From: Acidimicrobiia bacterium
GTDB lineage: Bacteria > Actinomycetota > Acidimicrobiia > IMCC26256 > JAGNEX01
Direction: 5' to 3'
NCBI GenBank assembly: GCA_020637365.1
Contig: JACJWE010000003.1
Coordinates: 248,001 to 312,000 of the forward strand
Length of the DNA: 64,000 nt
The position numbers were made by a program, and so were the translations under genes. Each line of letters starts with the position of its first letter. Position 1 is the first letter of the stretch. Below the pieces are notes generated by a model, which saw only the letters and a list, made by a program, of their open reading frames with translations, searched no databases and had not been told where the DNA came from. Below, piece by piece: positions 54,045 through 62,673 of the stretch.

Positions 54045-55607
54045 TCAGGGGCCCGGCAGAGTCCCAACGGGTCGTGTAGCCGGCACGGCAGTATTGGGAG
54101 CCTCGCCGGAGGGATCGGCGCTCGGCGAACTCATCGGTGTCGGGGCCGTTGGTGGGTTGGGTGGGCCAGAACCGGGGCCGGGTGTTGCGCACGGCGATGC
54201 TGGATCTTGACTGTTCATCCGACCCCAATACTGGTTGACGAAGGTCAGCCAGCCGTCGGGTGTCGCGGACTCGAGTCCTTTGGCCACCGCTTGGAGCGTC
54301 TGAAAAGCCCGTTCTTCTTCGAGGCCACCGATCATTGTCGCTTGGACGGTGACCTCCCCCATGTCGATGTAGGCCACGGCGTTCAAGCCGTCGCCGAGGA
54401 AGAATGCGGGATGCCCGTCGGCTTCGAAAGATCGTGGCGCAAACCCCGCGGCCTGAGTCGTCGCTAACTCGTCGGAGTCTTCGCCCGCCGACATGTCAGG
54501 TAGCAGAACGTCGCCGTCCACAAAGTCGCTGACCGACGAGATCGCCTGCACGTCTGCGACGGTGAGATCCGCGGACCCAATGGTGATGATCCCTCTGACT
54601 GCGACTGCACCATGATCATCCAGTGTTCCCCGAGGAGGAATCCGACATGCTTGGGCGGTACCAGCGGCTCGAAGCCCGGATAGGTCACGCTCAGTTCACC
54701 ATCTGCGATCCGTACCGACTCCGCAATGTTGACCGCCGTTTCCTCATCCGCCCCAAACACGGTGAGGTACACGACAGCGTCAATCTTGTCGAACGAAGAT
54801 TCGGGGTTCGGATCGTTCGGTAGTACGAGATCACCGACAGCATCGGACGGTTCGGCGAGCGACTCTGGGTACGTCAGCTCGATCTCGAAGACGTCGGGTT
54901 GAGCGCCTGGGCGCACCGCTATGAGTCCTTCTTCAACGTCGGTGGGCACGACGATATTCGTTGTTTGGGGTGATTGAACGAGCACCGCCAAACCGCTTGT
55001 TACGTCGTCGAGCGGGGCTTCACCCCAAAGGGACACCAGGTCTGATTGCTCTGGAGGTTCGGAGTCCATCATTCCTGCGATGACGTCAAGGTCCGTCGCC
55101 GAGCAGATCGCGAACCCCTCGGGGGCCGCATCCAAGATGAACCGGTCACCGTGGACCCAATCGACCACAGCGTCATTGCAGATACTGGTCGCCATGAAGG
55201 GATTCGACACATCCATGTTGGGGTCCGCTGCAGCTACATCGTCTCGAAACGCTTCGACCGACTCGACGTATTCGGAGGAAGGCTGACCGCCGGTGCCGTC
55301 AGCGGTCGCGAGCACTTCCCGAACTTCTCAGCGTCCACTTGGTCACGGCTCATACCGTCAGGGACCTGCTGAGATTCCGCGCTCCGGGCGTAGTCGATCA
55401 CTCCGGCGCAGAACGTGTCATCCCATGAGCTGGACGAGCCCCCGCCACTGAATCACCCGCCACCGGATCGTCGTCCGATGAGCAGCCAGCGGCCAAGAGC
55501 AGCGACACCAAACCGGCTCCTAGCACCCACCGCAGTGTCCGCGCATGGCGTCGCGGCTTCGGGCCATGGCCGGTGAGAGATTTCGATGTGGGGGTAGAGC
55601 GTGGCAT
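54045..55607 (-). pseudogene. Lipoprotein of the three-member family (member 3), frameshifted
   Basis: Reads from MPRSTPTSKSLTGHG with the lipobox LLLAAGC. It shifts near 55420 into SSSSWDDTFCAGVIDYARSAESQQVPDG, near 55325 into VLATADGTGGQPSSEYVESVEAFRDD...FMATSICNDAVVDWVHGDRF, and near 54585 into AISSVSDFVDGDVLLPD to the end at 54045. The order of blocks (Cys-containing opening, helical segment, ICNDAVVDWVHG, then 'VYLTVFGADEETAVNIAESVRIADGE') matches members 1 and 2 at 18207-20716. Three one-base shifts with conserved blocks in every frame suggest sequence errors. A Pro/Ser/Gly-rich tail is unique to this member. Confidence 0.7.
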
Positions 55608-55673
55608 GCATCCGCCTCTGAAGGAGTTGAGAAACCATCCGGAGCCTACGCCGAATGGTTCCGCCAGCGAACT

Positions 55674-55775
55674 GTACCGATCGGGCGACAGCGGGTGACC
55701 TACCAAATTTCAGTCAAGCTGCTCCGGGTAGCAGACCTCCGTCCCGGTGGCTGGGCAAACGGACCGTTCGCCTGG
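55674..55775. repeat. Dispersed 102-bp repeat, copy 1
   Basis: Aligns without gaps to 61479-61580 at roughly three quarters identity by hand count. The best blocks are GACAGCGGG / GCCAGCGGG, CAAGCT, CAGACCTCCG and ACCGTTCG. Lies upstream of lipoprotein member 3. Confidence 0.6.
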
Positions 55776-55962
55776 AACCACCAGGTACCCCTTCCCTCCC
55801 TGCCCGCCGACGGCGTAAGCCGAGCAGCGGGTGGGACTGAGGACAGACCTGTCGCGCACAGCGTTGAGAGCACAGCCGATGTAGCCGCAGCTCGTGACGT
55901 TCGACCCCCGAACCATCTGCCGGGCCTTGAGCACTGGCCGCGTTCGTCAGGCGACCATCGGA

Positions 55963-55989
55963 GGTGACCAGCGTCCTGCGCTGGTCACC
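55963..55989. terminator. Hairpin terminator
   Basis: Perfect 11-bp stem GGTGACCAGCG / CGCTGGTCACC with a 5-nt loop, 15 bp past the stop of the PKD lipoprotein gene at 56004. Confidence 0.75.
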
Positions 55990-56003
55990 TTCCCTGTCGC
56001 CGC

Positions 56004-56615
56004 CTACCGCGGGGCCCGGAGACGGACTGATTGGGTGGAATGATCGATCAGACCGGCATTGTCAGTCACGGTCAGGGTGACCATGTAGTTGCCGTAGTCG
56101 GGGAATTGGTGACCGATGTTCTCGCCCGTGCCGGTCGTTCCATCCCCAAAGTTCCATTGCCACGAAACGATGCTGCCGTCGGGGTCACTCGATAGCCCTC
56201 CGGAGAAGTTCAACGAGAGACCGTTTCCAGCGTAGGTGTAAAGGCTCGCGGTCGGAGGGAACAGATTGACCGTTTCGGTTGTGCTTGCGGTTTTGCCGTC
56301 ATCGTCGGTCACGGTCAACGTGACGGTGTAATTGCCTGTCGCGTTATAGATATGGGTGGGATTCGCACCCGTTCCCGTCACCCCATCGCCGAAGTCCCAA
56401 CTCCAACCAACGACGGTGCCGTCAGGGTCGAGCGATGCGCCCCCGTCGAAGATGACCCCAAAACCGTTGCTCGACGACCCGCTCCAAGAAAAGGCAGCAG
56501 TCGGCGCCTGGTTTTTGGTTGGAAAATGGAAGCTGGGCGGTGGCACAGAACAGGCGCCCAACACCAAGGCAAACATGCCAAGCAGACAGAAGGTCCTCAA
56601 CGTTCGTTTCGTCAT
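56004..56615 (-). CDS. PKD-domain lipoprotein
   Basis: 203 residues from the ATG at 56615 (GGAGAA six bases upstream). Lipobox VLGAC, a short Pro-rich spacer, then two PKD domains (about 35-120 and 120-203). Each has the signature SLDPDGTVVGWSWDFGDG...TYNVTLTVTDDDG-type: ASLDPDGTVVGWSWDFGDGVTG and GLSSDPDGSIVSWQWNFGDGTTG, each followed by a Y.VTLTVTD strand. PKD domains are Ig-like spacers or polysaccharide-binding modules on surface proteins. Nothing but PKD domains is present, so this may bind wall or matrix glycans. Confidence 0.85.
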   Translation of the reverse strand: MTKRTLRTFCLLGMFALVLGACSVPPPSFHFPTKNQAPTAAFSWSGSSSNGFGVIFDGGASLDPDGTVVGWSWDFGDGVTGTGANPTHIYNATGNYTVTLTVTDDDGKTASTTETVNLFPPTASLYTYAGNGLSLNFSGGLSSDPDGSIVSWQWNFGDGTTGTGENIGHQFPDYGNYMVTLTVTDNAGLIDHSTQSVRLRAPR

Positions 56616-56903
56616 GTCGTTTCTCCAGTCACGTTGGCGCCAGCTTGGGCACCTTGGTGGGGTCCGGCGTGTCACAAGTCCAAGTGGACTCCGCGATGAG
56701 CACTGCCGGAGTGATCGGTTCAGAGCGCCAGCCTGCCATATCAGTTCCGGCGAACGAAACCCGTACGGGCACAAATCTGCTGGCAGATACCCAGATTTTG
56801 GTCGGCAGACGCCATTGTGCCCCAGCTCGACCATCATCAGATCCGATCCGCTCAGCGACCAAGGCCCCGAAACCGAAGTCGGTCAATCCCAACGGTCCAG
56901 CGG

Positions 56904-57884
56904 CTACTCGTTGATGGGTCGGGCGACCGCTCGAAGCGCAGTCACGGGAAACTCGGGTAGGACACCGACGGTCTGCAGCGGAATAACCCCTGTTGCGCCC
57001 GCGAGGTTGTAGGTAATAAGCCAGTTCGCGGTCACCGTAATGTCATACAGACCCGAGTTCGGATAGTGATGTGTCACCTGCCCATCGGGATAGGGCCCAC
57101 CGGCATTGGCCATCCCCACATCGGTTTCTCCGTCACCCCAATCGATCGTCAACGTCGCCGTCCCATGAAGCAACAACGGACCAGCGGGCGACTCGACGGT
57201 CTGATTCATCGTCAAGTCCATACCCGTCTCCAGATACGTCAGCAGACCGGGAATCGCACGACCCGCCTGGACGAACGGTTGAGGCGTCGCAACCCGAGTT
57301 TGATACCTCCACGCCGTCACCGCGTTTGACACCTCAACCGGCGGAGGCGGCGGCCCCGCAACCGGCCGCGCCGGCACCTGACCTGCGCCCGGGTCGGTGG
57401 GCCACAACCCAATTCTGAGAGACGCAGCGGCTCGACCCAAAGCTCCAGGAATGCCAGCACCCACACCGGTCGCGCCATCAGCCAGGATCTGCTCTGACGT
57501 CACCCCACCCGAAAGATCAGGCCGAAACGGCTCACTCACACCCACACCACCACCCGACGCCCCGGCCGTGGGCGGGCTCGTCACTGGGGCCTGGGTAGCG
57601 GGAGGAGGTGTCGTCGGCGGACTCGTCACAACCGACCGCCGCGGCGCCGTTGTAGCCGTGGTTGGGCCAGGAACGGTCACGACCTCCGCCATGACCGTGT
57701 CCCCTGAACCCGCCACTATTGAGTCTGTCCTTATGGCGCCGCCACGTTCGTCGGCCTGACGTTGGGCATCCAGAGGCCGGATGGCACCGTTCGCACTCAG
57801 GGCCCCGCTGGTCGGGCTCGCTACCACCAGCATGAGGAGAAGTCCCAGAAACCCACCCGACCACAGCCTCCAGCAACACCTCAT
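56904..57884 (-). CDS. Secreted Pro/Thr-rich protein with a PKD-like domain
   Basis: 326 residues from ATG 57884, which overlaps the upstream stop as ATGA; an ATG at 57896 is the alternative. Signal peptide to about residue 28, then a Thr/Pro-rich linker (TSPPTTPPPATQAPVTSPP), then a C-terminal domain with LTIDWGDGETDVG, DGQVTHHYPNSGLYDITVTANW, a PKD-like fold with the W.DG and Y.V.VT strands. No membrane anchor, so the product is probably released or wall-associated. Translationally coupled to the lipoprotein gene before it. Confidence 0.72.
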   Translation of the reverse strand: MRCCWRLWSGGFLGLLLMLVVASPTSGALSANGAIRPLDAQRQADERGGAIRTDSIVAGSGDTVMAEVVTVPGPTTATTAPRRSVVTSPPTTPPPATQAPVTSPPTAGASGGGVGVSEPFRPDLSGGVTSEQILADGATGVGAGIPGALGRAAASLRIGLWPTDPGAGQVPARPVAGPPPPPVEVSNAVTAWRYQTRVATPQPFVQAGRAIPGLLTYLETGMDLTMNQTVESPAGPLLLHGTATLTIDWGDGETDVGMANAGGPYPDGQVTHHYPNSGLYDITVTANWLITYNLAGATGVIPLQTVGVLPEFPVTALRAVARPINE

Positions 57885-58744
57885 TGTGTGATGCATCGCG
57901 CTGTTCCATCATCCTCAAGGCTCATCGAGGTCAGGCGCCAGCCGCTTGGATTGAGGGAGTTCGGCGGAGCGTCGCGGACCATCCCAACCCACTCATCAAG
58001 GTTGAGCACTTCACCGTCGGCCGATCCTCTGGTCTGATAGGTCAAGTGCAAATAGGCGCACGGATAACCATCAACGGTCACCACATCGTCGACCACCTCG
58101 ACCCCAGGGTCCCCGACCAGAACGCTCCAGTTGACACCGCCTCGGTCCGCGTCCGCCTGCACCTCCCGAAGTTCGATCCTCAGCTGATCTTGCATTCGAC
58201 CTGCGTAGGGTCCGGGGACAACCCCCTGGACGCGGGGATCGTCGGCGCCGATCACAACTCCCACCTTCAAGATGGCGAGTTGCAGCGTTCGAACATAGGT
58301 GAAGATCCGGGCGGCGTACTCCTCGGTCACGCCTTCGGCGGGGATGTCCCACGCTGCGGGATCTGGGTCAGGAAGAGGCTCGTAACGCACGAGTTCTTCA
58401 CGAGTCAACGTGTTCGGCGAAAACTCAGCAGGGGTCATGCCCTCGGGCCGTGTCGGCCAAAACGCAGCAGCCGCAGAATCATCGAAGACGATCGTCGGAG
58501 GCGTCGTGACCGGCGAATCGCCGCCAGTACCTTCCAGACCCGCCAACCGGGACGTCACCGTCGACGAACCATCACCAGCATGATCGTCGGCTGACTCGCT
58601 CACCGACGTCGCAGTCGCACCACCCACCGTCGCTGTCGGCCCGTCGGCCTTCTCACGACCGGACCCACACGCCGACACAAACGGCAGAATCAACAACAGC
58701 AACGCCAAACCGCAAACGCTTTTTATGCATTTTCCTGTCGTCAC
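57881..58744 (-). CDS. Lipoprotein upstream of the PKD-like protein
   Basis: 287 residues. Lipobox FVSAC, a ~60-residue Ser/Thr/Gly linker, then a folded part: EGMTPAEFSPNTLTREELVRYEPLPDPDPAAWDIPAEGVTEEYAARIFTYVRTLQLAILKVGVVIGADDPRVQGVV, YAGRMQDQLRIELREV, and YPCAYLHLTYQTRG. No known family recognised. A 52-codon fragment of a relative occurs at 60449-60605 (LKVGLLIGADE), so the family has duplicated and decayed nearby. First gene of a two-gene unit with the PKD-like protein (ATGA overlap). Confidence 0.75.
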   Translation of the reverse strand: MTTGKCIKSVCGLALLLLILPFVSACGSGREKADGPTATVGGATATSVSESADDHAGDGSSTVTSRLAGLEGTGGDSPVTTPPTIVFDDSAAAAFWPTRPEGMTPAEFSPNTLTREELVRYEPLPDPDPAAWDIPAEGVTEEYAARIFTYVRTLQLAILKVGVVIGADDPRVQGVVPGPYAGRMQDQLRIELREVQADADRGGVNWSVLVGDPGVEVVDDVVTVDGYPCAYLHLTYQTRGSADGEVLNLDEWVGMVRDAPPNSLNPSGWRLTSMSLEDDGTARCITQ

Positions 58745-58820
58745 AATCGGGCAGGGTATTCGCCGATAAAACGGATGTTCGAATCAGGACACGGCTCGAC
58801 GAACCCGTCCCACGGGACGA

Positions 58821-59648
58821 TCAAACCGCCCAACCTCGGCGCTGACGTAGACCGAACGCGTCAACCCGCATTCCGGTAAATCGAGCACGACAGGGTAAGT
58901 TTCGCTGAGCCGAAGACCAGTCGAACCGCATAGACCTCTGCAGGTGTCCACCGGATGCACGCTCGTTCACGAAGCCCTGTGACGCTCGCCCTGCCTCTAC
59001 TCGGGACCCTCGGACCGGGCGGCACACGCTGGTCGCTCCGAGAAAGGCGAAGACGATCGCAAGGAACGAGCGCTGAGCGAGGCCTTTTGATTCCGAACCC
59101 GAGTTTGTGGTGAGTCCTGCGGTGACGAACGCTGCGAGGGTGGGAGCGATCATCAGGCGAGCCAAGCGCCGATACCACCCGGGGTGCTCTTCACGACCGG
59201 CCGCGACGATTGGCAGCGACGCCCACAGCACGAACGTCGCGACACTCGCCAACGCATGACCGCCATCGGACACGGTTGCGTTGGGATCTGTTCCCGGCAA
59301 CGGGCACGAACGGTCACTCACCTGCACGAATCCGGCGACGGCAGACGTCGCCGCCGCGGTTCGAATCATTCGCTTCAACCGCAGCGACGGGGTCGGCATA
59401 AGCGCCTGCCCTGCAGCCAACACAGCAAAGCCGGGCACCATCACCTTCGCCGATGGAGAACCTTTCGCTGCCAGACCGCTTATATGGTCAGCCCGATGCG
59501 AGTAACCGTCGGCGCGCTTCGCCGCGACGGCGGCTGCGGTGGAGAATCCGAGCGGCCCCCACAAACCGGCAGTCTCTCGAAGCCAACGGCCTGAGTACCA
59601 GCGTCGTTGGCCGGTCAACCACAGCGATTCGAGGTCACTTGCGCTCAT
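58821..59648 (-). CDS. DUF998-family membrane protein
   Basis: Up to 275 residues from ATG 59648. LWGPLGFSTAAAVAAKRADGYSHRADHISGLAAKGSPSAKVMVPGFAVLAAGQALM is the DUF998 signature, followed by helices that include HALASVATFVLWASLPIVAA and MIAPTLAAFVTAGL. Six helices in all. Beyond ~59015 the frame turns Arg-rich and loses the family pattern. A neighbouring frame would end soon after at a TAG near 59000, so a one-base shift there is likely and the true protein is probably ~215 residues. Convergent with no known partner. Confidence 0.65.
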   Translation of the reverse strand: MSASDLESLWLTGQRRWYSGRWLRETAGLWGPLGFSTAAAVAAKRADGYSHRADHISGLAAKGSPSAKVMVPGFAVLAAGQALMPTPSLRLKRMIRTAAATSAVAGFVQVSDRSCPLPGTDPNATVSDGGHALASVATFVLWASLPIVAAGREEHPGWYRRLARLMIAPTLAAFVTAGLTTNSGSESKGLAQRSFLAIVFAFLGATSVCRPVRGSRVEAGRASQGFVNERASGGHLQRSMRFDWSSAQRNLPCRARFTGMRVDAFGLRQRRGWAV

Positions 59649-59803
59649 TGCTGCCCTCAGAACGTCAGTACTCGTGGGTTCGTCTTCTTCAGCCGGGAAA
59701 GCGCCCAAACGCTTCCAAGCTCCTCGCCCATTCTATTTATCTATTTGATGGCATCTTTGTGTATGCCAGCGCGCATGACCTTGATTTTGGAGGGGTTCAG
59801 ACA

Positions 59804-60142
59804 ATGACGAACGCCATTGCAAAGCGTCTTGCTGCCATCCAGCACGATGGCGGCATTTCGGGACGCGACATCGCCAACCTCATCGACACAACGCCCCAAA
59901 CCATCTCCAGGTGGCGCAACGGCCAGTCCTCGCCCCAGTCCCGCTATCTCGAACGGATTCTCTCCCTCGAGTGGCTGGTAGCGCAGCTGTCCGAGTATTA
60001 CCCCGCCGACGAGGCAAAGTTGTGGATTTTCAGCCCCCATCCGTTGCTTCAGGGCGAACGTCCGGCCGACCGCATTGCCGCTGGCAGAACCGACGACGTC
60101 TTGAGGCTCGTTGACCAGCTGGACTCAGCGGCCTACATCTAG
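59804..60142 (+). CDS. MbcA/ParS-like (Xre + DUF2384) antitoxin
   Basis: 112 residues from the ATG at 59804 (GGAGGGG eight bases upstream). N-terminal HTH: RLAAIQHDGGISGRDIANLIDTTPQTISRWRNGQSSPQSRYLERILSLEWLVAQL. C-terminal DUF2384-like block: PHPLLQGERPADRIAAGRTDDVLRLVDQLDSAAYI. This is the shape of antitoxins that pair with RES-domain toxins (MbcTA/ParST). The frame just downstream (60161 on) begins like a RES domain but does not continue, so the toxin seems lost. The longer frame upstream of 59804 overlaps DUF998 and is not used. Confidence 0.68.
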   Translation: MTNAIAKRLAAIQHDGGISGRDIANLIDTTPQTISRWRNGQSSPQSRYLERILSLEWLVAQLSEYYPADEAKLWIFSPHPLLQGERPADRIAAGRTDDVLRLVDQLDSAAYI

Positions 60143-60160
60143 CCGCGCACACCGACCTAC

Positions 60161-60330
60161 ATGCCCCCGATTCAACCCGCAGCCCTGCTGGCCGCACTTC
60201 AACAAGCCGAGGTCGGTGCGCTTACGGGAACGGTGTGGCGCCAGGTTCTGGTGCCGACCAACGTTCTTCGCCCTAACGTTCTTGGTGCTCGCTGGAATCG
60301 TCCCGGCACTGAAGCGCTCTCTGGTCCGTG
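60161..60330 (+). pseudogene. Remnant of a RES-type toxin gene
   Basis: From ATG 60161 the frame reads MPPIQPAALLAALQQAEVGALTGTVWRQVLVPTNVLRPNVLGARWNRPGTEAL. The segment G.VWR........G.RWN.PGTEAL matches the first part of RES toxins (GGRWNPPGTEALY...). The continuation ALYxS... with the catalytic Tyr/Ser is not found in any frame. It lies 18 bp after the DUF2384 antitoxin, as a toxin partner would. Weakly supported. Confidence 0.4.
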
Positions 60331-60448
60331 TTGCGCAACCCACCACCGGGTAGCGCTTCCCTCCAGGCCCGCCAACGACCTTGGCGGAACAACGCCTAGA
60401 ACTGGCGACGGACTTGTAAGTGACTTTCGGTTCCAGCCTGACGCGGAA

Positions 60449-60605
60449 TCAGGCGGGCAAGCCATCGGTGGAGGTTGAAGTGTCGAGAAGGTCAGCGTGG
60501 AAGGGGTCTACCTGGCCTTGGGGCCCGGCCCGGTCCAGATCGAGTTCATCGGCGCCGATCAGAAGTCCCACCTTCAGGTTGGCGGGTTGCAGCGAGCGAG
60601 TTCAG
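60449..60605 (-). pseudogene. Fragment of a relative of the lipoprotein at 57881-58744
   Basis: In frame from about 60605: RSLQPANLKVGLLIGADELDLDRAG ... DTSTSTDGLPA, stop at 60449. The first 18 residues match RTLQLAILKVGVVIGADD of the lipoprotein at 57881-58744, and the DNA is similar over ~65 bp. Neither the signal peptide nor the rest is nearby. Confidence 0.5.
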
Positions 60606-60611
60606 TGCGCT

Positions 60612-60934
60612 CTACTTCGCGGCGGACTCTTTGCCGAGGTGTACGGGTACGCGGCGATCTCCGTCATCGAACACAGCCACCAGTTCGAGACGTGCGCCGA
60701 GCGCCTCCAGATAGTCACGCAGAGTCGAGACACGGACATCGTTCGCATTCTCAAACTTGCTGACTCCACCCTGGGCGACCTCGAGCCGACCAGCCAACTC
60801 GATCTGGCTCACCGCTTCTGCATGCCGCAAGTCATAGAGCCGAATCTCCTCGAGGGTTTCAGCCCGAAGCGCGGCCACGCACCAGGGCGAGCCTCGACGC
60901 TTCGCCGGAGTTCCTTGGAGTTCTTTCGAGCCAT
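60612..60934 (-). pseudogene. HigA-like Xre antitoxin, one frame shift
   Basis: Starts ATG at 60934, overlapping the toxin stop (TGATG). MARKNSKELRRSVEARPG in the first frame continues after a one-base shift near 60885 as VAALRAETLEEIRLYDLRHAEAVSQIELAGRLEVAQGGVSKFENANDVRVSTLRDYLEALGARLELVAVFDDGDRRVPVHLG. That is a complete HigA/XRE antitoxin with the HTH RLEVAQGGVSKFEN. In type II modules of the Gp49 type the antitoxin follows the toxin, as here. It binds and neutralises the toxin and represses the operon. Confidence 0.7.
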
Positions 60935-61289
60935 CAGAGAAGTCCCTCCCCGCTCAGCTCTTGAAGGTAGGCGTCGTACAAGTCGTCCGCGGCAGGAACG
61001 GCCCACAGGTACCAATCGTTCCACTCACCCGACTTGTCGCCACCCAACAACAAAATCATCTGCCGCCGTGGATCAAAGGCAAACAAGACCCGCAGGACGC
61101 CGTTCCGGCTCGCACGCAACTCCTTTATGTTGCGATGTCGCGATCCTTGAATCCGATCAACGACGGGGCGGCCAAGATCGGGCCCCCGGTCACTGAGCAA
61201 GGCAACCCGGTCCGTCACGGCCTCCTGTTGATCAACTCTCAGCCCTTCCCACCAATCTCGAACTCCTCGGTGACCTCGATTTCCCACAC
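60934..61289 (-). pseudogene. HigB/Gp49-family toxin, one frame shift
   Basis: GTG at 61289 gives VWEIEVTEEFE, then after a one-base shift near 61265 WWEGLRVDQQEAVTDRVALLSDRGPDLGRPVVDRIQGSRHRNIKELRASRNGVLRVLFAFDPRRQMILLLGGDKSGEWNDWYLWAVPAADDLYDAYLQELSGEGLL. This is a full RelE-superfamily, phage-Gp49-like toxin, with the HRNIKELR and RVLFAFDPRR strands. Such toxins cleave mRNA on the ribosome. The second gene, the antitoxin, overlaps its stop. Whether active depends on whether the shift is real. Confidence 0.72.
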
Positions 61290-61628
61290 GACCGCCAACT
61301 ATTACTCATTACTCATCATGAGGCGAGAGCGATATGAAGATCGGAGCAGCCCGCTACCGCGTTACGCATCCCAGGTAACAAGCGACCCGGGAGCACGCGG
61401 TCAACCAAGAACCGCGGGCCAAGCCGATGAAATGTGAGACCGCCGCGGAAGTTAGGCGATCGCCTCGCCGACCAGCCGGTACCGGTCAGACGCCAGCGGG
61501 CGAGCCACCAGATTTGGGGCAAGCTACTTTTCGCTCCAGACCTCCGACCCGATGGCTGCGCGAGCGAACCGTTCGTCTGACCTGGAGGCGTTACGGCGCG
61601 GGTCCGAGGCGGACGTCGTAGTGGACCG
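61290..61628. other. Region with dispersed repeat copy 2 and no gene
   Basis: Holds the upstream region of the toxin-antitoxin pair, including a CTCAT / ATGAG palindrome near 61306-61322, and the 102-bp repeat copy. Open frames are Arg/Pro-rich and not supported. Confidence 0.45.
61479..61580. repeat. Dispersed 102-bp repeat, copy 2
   Basis: Ungapped match to 55674-55775, about three quarters identical. Sits between the toxin-antitoxin pair and the Xre remnant. Not flanked by obvious target-site duplications. Confidence 0.6.
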
Positions 61629-61911
61629 TCACGGCGAGGGCACTGGCGATCCTCGGCCAATCGTGCGGAAACTGACACCGGCATAGTCAGTTGCCTGGTA
61701 GCACCGAATGGCTCGCTCGGCGAGCCCGAGGCGATCAGCGAGTTCGCGCTGACTCAGACCACGTGCGGTCCGCGCTCGAATCAACGTGTCGGGAACTGTC
61801 CAATGTCGGTGGCCTCAATCAGCGTGGCATCGTGAAGGGCGTCAACTCGGCAAGCTCACCCTCAAGATCACCAAGCACCCCTCCGAGTGCTTCGAGCTGC
61901 ATGGCTCGCAT
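61629..61911 (-). pseudogene. Xre-type HTH regulator remnant, frameshifted
   Basis: First segment MRAMQLEALGGVLGDLEGELAELTPF. After a shift near 61830 it continues HDATLIEATDIGQFPDTLIRARTARGLSQRELADRLGLAERAIRCYQATDYAGVSFRTI and then leaves the family pattern before the stop at 61629. The core RARTARGLSQRELADRLGLAERAIRCYQATDY is a clear Xre HTH of the DUF-like antitoxin/regulator type that follows such a helical opening. The C-terminus is lost or in another frame. Confidence 0.55.
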
Positions 61912-62096
61912 CTCGCCGCTGACGCCTTCCGGCAGGACCGAGCGCTCCAGACCACCATCAGGGTGGCACCCAACCAGCGACGGCCGGGTTCCCTGCTGAG
62001 ACACGGACGGCGTCTGCCGAGCAGGTCTCAGAGCCGGCGTCCGATCTGTAGCTGGCTGCGAACGTGGGGCGCGGAACTCAGCCTGCCGGTCAATCG

Positions 62097-62437
62097 TTAG
62101 GGGTTGTCGACCCGAAGCGGTCGGCGAGGAAGGGCGTCGATCTGATCTTTCGGGATGGCCGGGGTCGAGTTCGGGAGGCGCTCGTAGAGGACTGGGTCGC
62201 CTTTGGAGTTGGCGAACCCGGCGAGCGCCTCGGTGATCACGGCCGGCGCCCTGCGGGTCACCCGACCCTCGGTATCCCAGCGTGCGCTGGTCTTGCACTC
62301 GACCACTTCGCTCCCTCACCGGCGATCAGTTGTTCAACCGGCAGCGACCAGGTCGCTTCAGCACCGAACAGCCTCTCCATCAGGCGGGCGGACTGCTCGG
62401 GGTTGGCCTGAGCGAGGGTGGCGTCGGTCTCGTCCAT
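62097..62437 (-). pseudogene. Fragment resembling an AlbA_2 (Schlafen-like) DNA-binding domain
   Basis: From ATG 62437: MDETDATLAQANPEQSARLMERLFGAEATWSLPVEQLIAGEG. After a shift near 62309 it runs VVECKTSARWDTEGRVTRRAPAVITEALAGFANSKGDPVLY, then unrelated residues to the stop at 62097. The core GEG.xVE.K.SARWD......V......ALAGF.NSKG matches the AlbA_2 pattern (EFKSS.RWD...VI.TIAGFLNS.GG). Such domains occur in regulators and phage-defence proteins. The rest of the protein is not present. Heavily decayed. Confidence 0.42.
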
Positions 62438-62673
62438 CACTTGTGCTGCTACGGCGTGATCTCGAGACCTAACCCTGCGTCTCGACCAAGCTGGGGTTAG
62501 CGGGGACATCCCAGTAAGGTTGGTCGCCCAGGTAGGTCGAAGAGAGCGAGGAAGGCGTCGGTTGTCGGGTACGAAAAAATCCATTCAGCCTCGGAGCACC
62601 ACCCGGATGGACGCCCGGTGACTGGCGCCAGTTCTCGCGCTGATGCACAACGGCCATCGAGGGCTCTGCATCC

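Larger units (their letters stand above)
55608..56003. other. Intergenic region with dispersed repeat copy 1 and a terminator
   Basis: 396 bp. Holds the 102-bp dispersed repeat (55674-55775) and a strong hairpin (55963-55989). No frame crossing it resembles a known family. Confidence 0.5.

Noticed and set aside
55674..55775. Known riboswitch (c-di-GMP, cobalamin, c-di-AMP)
   Set aside because: Short words resemble parts of these elements (GGGCAAAC) but the conserved order and partner helices are missing; kept only as an unexplained repeat.
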